From NCBI GenBank assembly GCA_006227095.1, contig SBFZ01000100.1, positions 1-5,265 of the forward strand: DNA of 5,265 bases, given 5' to 3'. The DNA comes from Bacteroidota bacterium (GTDB lineage: Bacteria; Bacteroidota; Bacteroidia; Bacteroidales; VadinHA17). The translations under genes were made by a program, and so were the position numbers. A model generated the notes under the pieces. The model was not told where the DNA came from. It did no database searches and worked only from the letters and a program-made list of their open reading frames with translations. Shown here piece after piece: positions 1 to 5,265 of this stretch; within the stretch, counting starts at the first letter, position 1, and every line of letters starts with the position of its first letter.

Positions 1-1253
1 ATGGTATAGGAAGCGGGGCGCGGAAGGTTCCTCTCGGGTTCTACCTCGAGGTATTTTACGGCGCTTGTATATGTTGCCCTGGCCTTGACTCCCATTATTG
101 AAATGTCAACCTTGAACTCATGGCTGACCGGCATCCATATTCCATCTTCAACGGGTGTATATAGTTGCCTGACCCTTATGCGCCCGGCCATATTGTCATT
201 GGTAAGGTCAAGGGAGTGAATGGCCCAAAGGTCTTCCACGATGTATATCTCTCCGGTGAAGAGCTGCTGGCTTTTGCGGCGCGGGGTTACCCTGATCCTG
301 TCAATTACATAATCACCCTGTGATGATGATCCGAGGAAGGTAAAGGTGTAATGTGAGAAGGCATTGGGTGCAAGGGGTGAGATGGCCATCCCGGCAATGA
401 CAGGCTGGTAAAAGCTTGCTTCAATATAATCCATCGGGGAAGCCTGTCCCTGGCTCAGCTGTTCGCTTGCGTTTGATGAAATGACACGGTGCACGTATCT
501 GTCGGGTGCATTGAATGTTATCTCGTTGAGCGACTCCATGAAGTAGTATTTTCCCTCCTTAAGGTCATTCCCGTTGGCTTCTGCCTTCATGCGCCGTTTG
601 AGCAATTCAGGCAGTTTGTCAATACTGCCGCCTCCCCTTATATAGACTTCCGCCCTGTACATCCTTACCTGGCTGAGATGGAAGGGGGCCATGCCGATCG
701 CCTTGCGCATAATAAAATATGCCGGATCCTTTCCGGAAGCGGATACCCTTACCGGGGGTATCTCAAACAGCTGTTCGGTGAGCGTGATGTCTGCGGTGAC
801 ATCTGCGTCTGTGATGGTGAAGATCCTGGTAACCGGCATATAGCCCAGGAACTGGAAATTTACGGTGTACCTTCCCGGGTCAAGGGATATTTCAAAATAG
901 CCATCACTGTTTGAAGTTGTCCCCTGCCGCAGTTCGGCGATATATACCGAGGCTGCCGGCATGGGGGCGCCGTTGATGTCAGTTATTCTGCCCTTCAGCA
1001 GCAGCGACTGTGTAACAGGCAGCGGGTCACTGTTGCTGTCTGATGGTCCAACCCACGATGGCTGTTGCCGGGTCCCACGCAGCGGGTCACTATTGCTTTC
1101 TGATGTTCCATCCCACGACAGCTGTGACCGGGTCCCACGCAGCGGGTCACCTGTGCTGTCTGTTATTACGCTCTGAGGGACCTGTGCATGGATTACCGGC
1201 AGAAGGGCGAGCAACAGGAAAATCAGGGGAAGGCTCCTGAATTGCATAATCAT
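1..1253 (-). CDS. DUF5686-family exported protein with carboxypeptidase-regulatory-like domain (C-terminus missing)
   Basis: The frame stays open for 417 codons from ATG at 1253 and runs off the left edge, so only the N-terminal part is present; family members as I recall them are about 800 residues. Residues 1-24 form a signal peptide (Arg6, then a Leu/Ile/Phe-rich core, likely cleaved after IHA before Gln25), so the protein is exported. Residues 31-82 are a polar repeat region (separate entry). Residues 85-165 resemble a CarboxypepD_reg-like beta-sandwich, with the GRITD, SNSDGYFEI and LGY patterns. From about 170 the DUF5686 type begins, including DPAYFIMRKAI and AEVYIRGGG. The start overlaps the rsmI stop (ATGA), which suggests translational coupling; ATG at 1247 is a second possible start. 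Outer-membrane or surface location is inferred from the family. The molecular function is unknown. Family assignment is from motif memory, not a search. Confidence 0.85.
   Translation of the reverse strand, partial: MIMQFRSLPLIFLLLALLPVIHAQVPQSVITDSTGDPLRGTRSQLSWDGTSESNSDPLRGTRQQPSWVGPSDSNSDPLPVTQSLLLKGRITDINGAPMPAASVYIAELRQGTTSNSDGYFEISLDPGRYTVNFQFLGYMPVTRIFTITDADVTADITLTEQLFEIPPVRVSASGKDPAYFIMRKAIGMAPFHLSQVRMYRAEVYIRGGGSIDKLPELLKRRMKAEANGNDLKEGKYYFMESLNEITFNAPDRYVHRVISSNASEQLSQGQASPMDYIEASFYQPVIAGMAISPLAPNAFSHYTFTFLGSSSQGDYVIDRIRVTPRRKSQQLFTGEIYIVEDLWAIHSLDLTNDNMAGRIRVRQLYTPVEDGIWMPVSHEFKVDISIMGVKARATYTSAVKYLEVEPERNLPRPASYT
1008..1163 (-). repeat. In-frame 60-bp tandem repeat in the DUF5686 gene
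   Basis: Bases 1021-1080 and 1081-1140 match at 52 of 60 positions by direct comparison. Each ends in the same GGTCCCACGC and begins with the same AGCGGGTCAC. A third partial copy starts at 1141 (10 identical bases, then a fading match to about 1163), and weak similarity continues on the other side to about 1008. The period is exactly 20 codons. On the minus strand it encodes units that begin with (S/G)DPLRGTR and end with S(E/D)SN, at residues 35-54 and 55-74, plus a partial unit at 75-82. Most differences change an amino acid, but the frame and the DPLRGT core are kept. It lies between the signal peptide and the first folded domain, so it is probably an extended linker that changes length by slippage or unequal exchange. 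Confidence 0.9.
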
Positions 1254-1948
1254 TCAGTTTCAGCGGAGTGATCCTTCAGTGATGCACCTGCAACCACAAT
1301 TACAAACTCACCTCTTGGTGTTGTTCTGCGGAAGTGATCAGCCACCGAGGAGAGGGTGCCGCGTACTGTTTCCTCGAATTTCTTTGATATCTCCCTGGAG
1401 ACTGAAGCCCTGCGGTCATCTCCAAGTGCGGCTGCCAGCTGTTCAAGCGTCTTTACTATCCTGAAGGGAGATTCGTAGAAAATCATGGTTCTCTCTTCCT
1501 CTGCCAGGGCTGACAGCCTCTTCTGTCTTCCTTTCTTTTGCGGAAGGAATCCTTCGAAGCAAAACCGGTCAGAGGGAAGCCCTGAACAAACCAGTGCCGG
1601 GACGAAAGCCGTGGGACCGGGAAGGACCTCAACGGGGATCTCTCTCTCAATACATCTGCGCACAAGGAGGAACCCAGGATCTGATATGCCAGGTGTGCCT
1701 GCATCGGAGACAAGTGCAGTCACAGTTCCTGATTCGATGGAGTCACAGACTGCCTCAAGGCTACGGTGTTCATTGAACTTATGGTGTGACCTCAGCGGAA
1801 CTGTTATCCCGTAGTGATCAAGCAGTATCCTTGTTGTCCTGGTATCTTCGGCAAGCACAATGCCGGCCGTCCTGAGCACCTCCAGGGCACGAATGGTGAT
1901 ATCACCAAGATTGCCGATGGGGGTTGGTACCAGGATCAGCCTAGACAT
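1250..1948 (-). CDS. rsmI: 16S rRNA (cytidine1402-2'-O)-methyltransferase RsmI
   Basis: A 232-residue cytosolic enzyme of the tetrapyrrole-methylase fold. By family it uses S-adenosylmethionine to methylate the ribose 2'-O of C1402 in the 16S rRNA decoding centre. The visible motifs run in family order: PTPIGNLGDIT (residues 8-18), AEDTR (33-37), SDAGTPGISDPG (81-92), LPGPTA (109-114), FYESP.R (157-163), REISKKFEE (185-193) and GEFVIVVAG (213-221). It is shorter than the roughly 286-residue E. coli protein because it ends right after the methylase domain, a form I regard as usual in Bacteroidota. The ATG at 1948 places the VPTPIGNLGD motif at the normal distance from the N-terminus. It overlaps the upstream hypothetical gene by 8 bp and the downstream DUF5686 gene by 4 bp, so it is probably translated from a shared transcript. 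No key motif is missing. Confidence 0.96.
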   Translation of the reverse strand: MSRLILVPTPIGNLGDITIRALEVLRTAGIVLAEDTRTTRILLDHYGITVPLRSHHKFNEHRSLEAVCDSIESGTVTALVSDAGTPGISDPGFLLVRRCIEREIPVEVLPGPTAFVPALVCSGLPSDRFCFEGFLPQKKGRQKRLSALAEEERTMIFYESPFRIVKTLEQLAAALGDDRRASVSREISKKFEETVRGTLSSVADHFRRTTPRGEFVIVVAGASLKDHSAETE

Positions 1949-2759
1949 TCACGCTGAATTTTCTTCGTACCACATCAACAAAGGAGGACTGGGCAGCGGG
2001 GTCAGACCCCATGACGGTGCTCTCGTCAAGTATTTTCATTGCCTCTCCGAGCGATGCCGCGGAGTTGAGCCGTCCGATGGTATCACTGTATGCCATGGCA
2101 TCACCGCTGAAGAGCTCACGGATAAAGTAAAACCGGTCATTGATACCTATGGCAGCGGCGATGTCACTGATAGGCTTGCTATGGATGACAGAAGATACAA
2201 CCTCTTCCTTCTTTCCGGTTGTGATCTTTTCACCCAGTGTTCCTCCGGGAATAAAGCGGTCTGCCAGGATGGCCTTTGAAGGCTCCTGGCTCTTCTGGCC
2301 GGCAGCTGCGGGTCGGGTTGCAGCAACCGGCCCGGCTTCCATGACCGGGACGGAGGCTGTTTCAGTCGCCATGGTCCGGGAAGCCACAGGTTCGGTTCCC
2401 AGTACCGGTGTGGCATCGGTTTCAATGTCCGCAGCCTGTGAGACGACAGTCTCAGTTTTCATTACTGGCGCGGCAACAGTATCATTCTCTGCAACTGGCG
2501 GGGTGGTCGTTTCTGCTGCCACTTCCGCCACCACTGCAGCTACATGGTGTCCGGCCATAAGTGGCTGGCTTTCAGGTTTATTTTCATTTGCCGCGTTGAG
2601 TGATGGCAGAAGCTTCACCAGGTCTGCAGCACTTCTTACGCGTGATCTGGCAAGCTCTGCTTCAGCCAGGTCTGATCCGGATACGTCTAGCTGTTCCAGC
2701 AATGCCATCGCCTCTTCCAGATCCCTTCCGATAATGTTTACAGCTTTCAGGAAATCCAT
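1941..2759 (-). CDS. Hypothetical protein with conserved C-terminal module, Bacteroidota type
   Basis: I cannot assign a function. From ATG at 2759 the product is 272 residues. An upstream in-frame TTG at 2801 would give 286; numbering here counts from that TTG. Residues 15-66 look like an acidic amphipathic helical region (DLEEAMALLEQL, then a second helix ending DLVKLL). Residues 80-170 are a low-complexity linker rich in Ala, Val, Thr, Pro and Glu with a 10-residue period. Residues 177-260 look folded and conserved: ILADRFIPGG, then GINDRFYFIRELF (219-231) and AMAYSDTI..LN with SLGEAMKIL. I recall this C-terminal pattern from uncharacterised Bacteroidota proteins. There is no signal peptide or membrane segment, so it is probably cytosolic. 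It is first in the leftward group and overlaps rsmI by 8 bp. The ATG is preferred because the TTG lies inside a promoter-like -7 box. Confidence 0.8.
   Translation of the reverse strand: MDFLKAVNIIGRDLEEAMALLEQLDVSGSDLAEAELARSRVRSAADLVKLLPSLNAANENKPESQPLMAGHHVAAVVAEVAAETTTPPVAENDTVAAPVMKTETVVSQAADIETDATPVLGTEPVASRTMATETASVPVMEAGPVAATRPAAAGQKSQEPSKAILADRFIPGGTLGEKITTGKKEEVVSSVIHSKPISDIAAAIGINDRFYFIRELFSGDAMAYSDTIGRLNSAASLGEAMKILDESTVMGSDPAAQSSFVDVVRRKFSVNV
2304..2513 (-). repeat. Degenerate 10-residue-period linker repeat (about seven units)
   Basis: Residues 97-166 of the hypothetical protein (counted from the TTG at 2801) align as seven consecutive 10-residue units, for example DTVAAPVMKT, ETDATPVLGT and ETASVPVMEA. 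The pattern is roughly (E/D)-T-x-x-x-P-V-x-x-T. Units alternate in similarity, so a 20-residue (60-nt) period is also visible: units 2, 4 and 6 keep the PV(M/L) core, while units 3, 5 and 7 share it less. This looks like an expanded, partly decayed tandem repeat forming a flexible, acidic and Thr/Pro-rich spacer between an N-terminal helical part and the conserved C-terminal module. Confidence 0.7.
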
Positions 2760-2798
2760 TTCGCTTTGTTTATTATTCTGATCGTTTTCTTTATTTTG

Positions 2799-2806
2799 CA
2801 AAAGTA
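2799..2806 (-). promoter_or_regulatory. Candidate Bacteroidota -7 promoter element for the leftward operon
   Basis: Read on the minus strand this is TACTTTTG, an exact match to the TAnnTTTG -7 consensus described for Bacteroides-type housekeeping promoters. No TTTG -33 element lies at the usual distance upstream, so only half of the promoter is supported. If real, transcription would begin near 2790-2795. The TTG codon at 2801-2799 would then be part of the promoter and untranslated, leaving ATG at 2759 as the start, with a leader of about 30-35 nt. An 8-base pattern with two free positions is easily met by chance in AT-rich DNA. Confidence 0.35.
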
Positions 2807-2820
2807 ATCAATATTAGTTT

Positions 2821-2832
2821 TTCAGGCCTGAA
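2821..2832. promoter_or_regulatory. Perfect 12-bp palindrome (possible operator) in the divergent promoter region
   Basis: TTCAGGCCTGAA reads the same on both strands with no loop and sits roughly midway between the two divergent genes. It could be a dimeric regulator site, and it lies just upstream of the candidate leftward -7 element. It is too short and lacks the loop and T-run needed for a terminator. One such palindrome in a gap this size is not strongly unlikely by chance, so the assignment is tentative. Confidence 0.25.
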
Positions 2833-2876
2833 TTAATCGTTATACAGTATTGAACGGCCGAATCTTGATCTGAAGT

Positions 2877-3458
2877 ATGGAGTTTCTTGAAAATTCGGTA
2901 GATAATGCCGGCAAGAGGGGATCTGTGGAGGTGATAGCCGGATCAATGTTCTCGGGAAAGACCGAGGAACTGATCAGGAGGCTTCGCAGGGCGATGTTCG
3001 CCGGGTTGAAGGTGGAGATTTTCAAGCCATCGGTAGATATAAGATATTCCGAAGACAAGGTTGTGTCACATGACGAAAAGTCGATCATGTCAACCCCGGT
3101 TGAAAACGCCTCTTCAATACTTCTTCTTGCCTCCGGGGTTGAGGTGGTAGGGATAGATGAAGCCCAGTTTTTTGACAGCAGCCTGGTGGAAGTTTGTACG
3201 ATGCTTGCTGATACAGGGACGCGGGTGATAGTTGCAGGGCTGGATATGGATTTTTCGGGCAAGCCGTTCGGGCCGATGCCGGCGCTGATGGCTGTTGCCG
3301 AGTATGTCAGCAAGGTGCATGCCATCTGTGTGAGATGCGGCAACCTTGCAAATTACTCTCACCGTAAAATAAAGAGTGACAAGGTAGTGGTGCTTGGAGA
3401 AAAGGATATCTATGAGCCTCTCTGCCGTTCTTGCTACATTAAGGCTGTCAACAGGTGA
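2877..3458 (+). CDS. tdk: Thymidine kinase
   Basis: A 193-residue cytosolic type II (TK1-like) thymidine kinase, which phosphorylates thymidine to dTMP with ATP in pyrimidine salvage. The P-loop is GSMFSGKT (residues 22-29). The Walker-B-like DEAQFF is at 94-99, with Glu95 as the expected catalytic base. [12 protein letters not shown] (121-132) follows, and ANYSHRK (158-164) is the thymidine-binding lasso region. Four cysteines in two CxxC pairs (151/154 and 183/186) form the structural zinc site. Length is normal for the family and no key residue is missing. ATG at 2877 gives a short N-terminal tail before the [12 protein letters not shown] strand, as in related Bacteroidota enzymes, and is the first usable start after the gap. 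Its stop overlaps the GTG start of the murF-alr gene, so the two are probably co-transcribed and translationally coupled. Confidence 0.97.
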   Translation: MEFLENSVDNAGKRGSVEVIAGSMFSGKTEELIRRLRRAMFAGLKVEIFKPSVDIRYSEDKVVSHDEKSIMSTPVENASSILLLASGVEVVGIDEAQFFDSSLVEVCTMLADTGTRVIVAGLDMDFSGKPFGPMPALMAVAEYVSKVHAICVRCGNLANYSHRKIKSDKVVVLGEKDIYEPLCRSCYIKAVNR

Positions 3459-5265
3459 TTCTTGAAGCTATAGAGCTTGCGCGCATTACAGGCGGGTCGC
3501 TGTCCGGTGATGAAACCCGGTATGTTACCGGTATCATGACTGACAGCAGGGCTCCCGGTGCCGGACCTGAGATGCTTTTTATAGCACTGCGGGGTCCCAC
3601 ACATGACGGGCACCGGTTTGTTGAGCCGCTGTACGGCAGGGGGGTAAGGCTTTTTCTTGTAGACACACTGCCGGGCAACCACAGAGAGATGGCGGGTGCC
3701 TCTTTTGTCAAGGTGTCCGATACGCTTGAGGCACTGCACAGTCTGGCAAAGTGGTGCAGGGAAAACTTCAGAGGCAAAGTAATTGCGGTGACGGGAAGCA
3801 CCGGAAAGACTATTGTCAAGGAGTGGCTGGCCGGAGTAATGAGTATGACAAAAAGCGTCATACGCAGTCCGAAAAGCTACAACTCCCAGGTAGGAGTGGC
3901 CCTGTCACTGCTGAATCTCGATGACCGGTATGAGACTGCGGTAATAGAGGCAGGTATTTCGAGGCCGGGGGAAATGGAAAAGCTGGCGCGCATAATCAGG
4001 CCAGATACGGTGATTATTACAAATATCGGCGATGCACATGGTGAGAATTTTTCCGGCAGGGAAGCCATCGCCGCCGAAAAGCTCAGGCTGGTTGAGGGCT
4101 CTGCACTTGCAATATTCAATGCTGATGATGAGATCATAAGCAGGGAGATGTCTTCAAATTATCCCCGGGTACCCTGTTTTACCTGGTCACTTAAAGGATC
4201 GGCCGCCTCACTGGCTGTTGAAACCGTTGACATGCCGGGGGAAGGACAGGGTCTCAGATGCAGTATGGCCGGTGGCTCGTTTGACGCAGCCATTCCATTT
4301 GCTGACCGGGCCTCGGTGGAAAATGCAGTCTCTGTGGTGGCCTGCTGCCTTTCAGAGGGGATACCGGAGAAGGTCATTGCGGACGGACTGGCAGAACTGC
4401 CGGCGGTGGCTATGCGCATGGAGATGAAACAGGGGGTGAACGGATGTACACTGATAGAGGATTATTATAATTCAGATCCGGCATCGCTGGGAATGGCGCT
4501 TGATTTCCTCAGGACACATGCAAGGGGGAAGACCACACTCATCCTTTCAGACTTCAGGCAGATCGGAGGAGATGAAAAGTCTCTTTACGAGGGGGTGGCA
4601 ATGGCTGTCAGAAAGGCAGGTATTGACCGTTTTATAGGGATAGGAGAGGCACTTTCACGTCAGAGAGTCTCCTTCCCGGCCACTTCAGTGTTCTGCAGTT
4701 CTACCGCGGAGTGTTCAGAAATTGTCAGCCGTATGACTTTCCGTGATGAAACCATACTGATTAAGGGAGCCAGGGTATTTGGACTCGAGAGGATAAGCGG
4801 ACAACTGGTCAGGCAGCTTCACCAGACAAGGCTGGAGATAAACATGAATGCAGTGGTTCATAACCTGAATGAATTCAGGCATCTTCTGAGACCCGGCACC
4901 GGTGTAATTGCGATGGTAAAGGCGTTTGCCTATGGAGCAGGATCAGCAGAAATTGCATCTCTCCTCGAGTACAACGGAGTTAACTGGTTCGCTGTGGCAT
5001 ATGCGGATGAGGGAGTGGCCCTGAGAGAGAATGGCATAACCTCTCCGGTAATGGTGATGAATCCTGATGAGAGTGTGATGGACCTGATGGTGCGGTACAA
5101 TCTTGAACCGGAGATATACAGCATCGATTCTTACCTGGCTTTTGCAGGTGTGGCCCGGAGGTATGGCCTGCTGCATTATCCGGTGCACATCAAGCTGGAT
5201 ACGGGGATGCACAGGCTCGGATTCGGAATGAATGAGATTGAAACCCTCGCGGGATATCTTTCAGG
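3455..5265 (+). CDS. murF-alr: MurF-Alr fusion: UDP-MurNAc-tripeptide:D-Ala-D-Ala ligase / alanine racemase (C-terminus missing)
   Basis: The frame is open for 603 codons from GTG at 3455 and runs off the right edge. Residues 1-452 are MurF, the ATP-dependent ligase that adds D-Ala-D-Ala to the UDP-MurNAc-tripeptide. They show [17 protein letters not shown] (29-45) in the substrate domain, P-loop GSTGKT (114-119), SYNSQVGV (141-148), [10 protein letters not shown] (165-174), [11 protein letters not shown] (189-199), AEKL with Lys209 as the probable carbamylated lysine, [10 protein letters not shown] (336-345) and KGARVFG (437-443). From about 456 ([15 protein letters not shown]) an alanine racemase begins, with PLP lysine Lys489 in VKAFAYG (488-494) and [11 protein letters not shown] (580-590). 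The remaining racemase barrel and its C-terminal domain with the catalytic Tyr are outside the window. This fusion is known in Bacteroidota. The GTG overlaps the tdk stop as GTGA; an AAGG about 10 nt upstream is at best a weak ribosome site. Confidence 0.96.
   Translation, partial: MILEAIELARITGGSLSGDETRYVTGIMTDSRAPGAGPEMLFIALRGPTHDGHRFVEPLYGRGVRLFLVDTLPGNHREMAGASFVKVSDTLEALHSLAKWCRENFRGKVIAVTGSTGKTIVKEWLAGVMSMTKSVIRSPKSYNSQVGVALSLLNLDDRYETAVIEAGISRPGEMEKLARIIRPDTVIITNIGDAHGENFSGREAIAAEKLRLVEGSALAIFNADDEIISREMSSNYPRVPCFTWSLKGSAASLAVETVDMPGEGQGLRCSMAGGSFDAAIPFADRASVENAVSVVACCLSEGIPEKVIADGLAELPAVAMRMEMKQGVNGCTLIEDYYNSDPASLGMALDFLRTHARGKTTLILSDFRQIGGDEKSLYEGVAMAVRKAGIDRFIGIGEALSRQRVSFPATSVFCSSTAECSEIVSRMTFRDETILIKGARVFGLERISGQLVRQLHQTRLEINMNAVVHNLNEFRHLLRPGTGVIAMVKAFAYGAGSAEIASLLEYNGVNWFAVAYADEGVALRENGITSPVMVMNPDESVMDLMVRYNLEPEIYSIDSYLAFAGVARRYGLLHYPVHIKLDTGMHRLGFGMNEIETLAGYLS

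Larger units (their letters stand above)
2760..2876. promoter_or_regulatory. AT-rich divergent intergenic region between the hypothetical gene and tdk
   Basis: This is the only real gap between genes in the window, and it must hold the promoters for both divergent groups unless transcription enters from outside. It is clearly richer in A and T than the flanking genes. For the plus strand the best partial promoter I see is TTTG at 2795-2798 followed by TAGTTTTT at 2815-2822 (one mismatch to the Bacteroidota -7 consensus TAnnTTTG), but the 16-base spacing is shorter than expected, so this is weak. No riboswitch or other structured leader is evident. Upstream of tdk there is no good Shine-Dalgarno sequence, which is normal for this phylum. 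Confidence 0.6.

Noticed and set aside
1021..1163. Possible CRISPR array or other non-coding repeat array
   Set aside because: The copies are directly adjacent with no unique spacers, the period is a whole number of codons, and they lie inside an intact reading frame.
961..1240. Plus-strand open frames of 65-71 codons over the 60-bp repeats
   Set aside because: They are antisense shadows: the repeat period is a multiple of three, so every frame through it repeats. The minus strand carries a longer frame with signal peptide and recognisable domains.
1485..2279. Plus-strand frames at 1485-1814 and 1860-2279
   Set aside because: They lie opposite rsmI and the hypothetical gene and show no family resemblance, while RsmI is unmistakable on the minus strand.
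2140..2781. 213-codon plus-strand open frame opposite the hypothetical gene
   Set aside because: Its Ala/Ser/Thr/Val-rich translation is the reverse of the low-complexity linker. It has no recognisable domain, and the minus-strand frame has the conserved module and the operon overlaps.
2819..2840. Intrinsic terminator at the palindrome
   Set aside because: The dyad has no loop, is only 6 bp per arm, and sits between two gene starts, where a terminator is not expected.
3590..3600. GGGGTCCCAC in murF resembling the GGGTCCCACG at the end of the 60-bp repeat units
   Set aside because: The match covers only about nine bases with no flanking similarity, so it is treated as chance.
2840..4419. Minus-strand frames of 82-167 codons opposite tdk and murF
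   Set aside because: Serine-, proline- and isoleucine-rich shadow translations without motifs; Tdk and MurF are clear on the plus strand.
4930..5212. Minus-strand frames opposite the alanine racemase domain
   Set aside because: Antisense to a domain with a clear PLP-lysine motif; no motif of their own.

Overview
The window looks like a piece of chromosome from a member of the Bacteroidota, most likely Bacteroidales-like. Four things point there: a fused MurF-alanine racemase gene, a DUF5686-type protein with an N-terminal carboxypeptidase-regulatory-like domain, a short RsmI without the C-terminal extension of the E. coli enzyme, and start sites with no clear Shine-Dalgarno sequence. Base composition is moderate (roughly half G+C by eye), AGG and ATA codons are common, and the one intergenic gap is AT-rich. 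Genus cannot be read from this sequence.

The layout is two divergent, tightly packed gene groups around one promoter-bearing gap of about 117 bp (2760-2876). Leftward (minus strand) the order is a hypothetical protein of an unnamed Bacteroidota-type family (1941-2759), rsmI (1250-1948) and a DUF5686-family exported protein (1-1253, cut by the left edge). These overlap by 8 bp and 4 bp, so they look like one translationally coupled transcript. Rightward (plus strand) the order is tdk (thymidine kinase, 2877-3458) and a murF-alr fusion (3455-5265, cut by the right edge), overlapping by 4 bp (GTGA).

By function, the right-hand group joins thymidine salvage to the D-alanine branch of peptidoglycan synthesis. 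The Alr domain makes D-alanine. The MurF domain adds D-Ala-D-Ala to the UDP-MurNAc-tripeptide. The D-Ala-D-Ala ligase is not in the window. The left-hand group joins 16S rRNA methylation to an exported protein and an uncharacterised protein. No obvious biochemical link joins the two groups.

The region is mostly ordinary housekeeping DNA. I see no mobile element, CRISPR array, RNA gene, phage gene or defence system, and no convincing novel system. The best second-look items are a codon-phased 60-bp tandem repeat just after the signal peptide of the DUF5686 protein, a separate 10-residue-period repeat in the linker of the hypothetical protein two genes upstream, and the conserved C-terminal module of that hypothetical protein.
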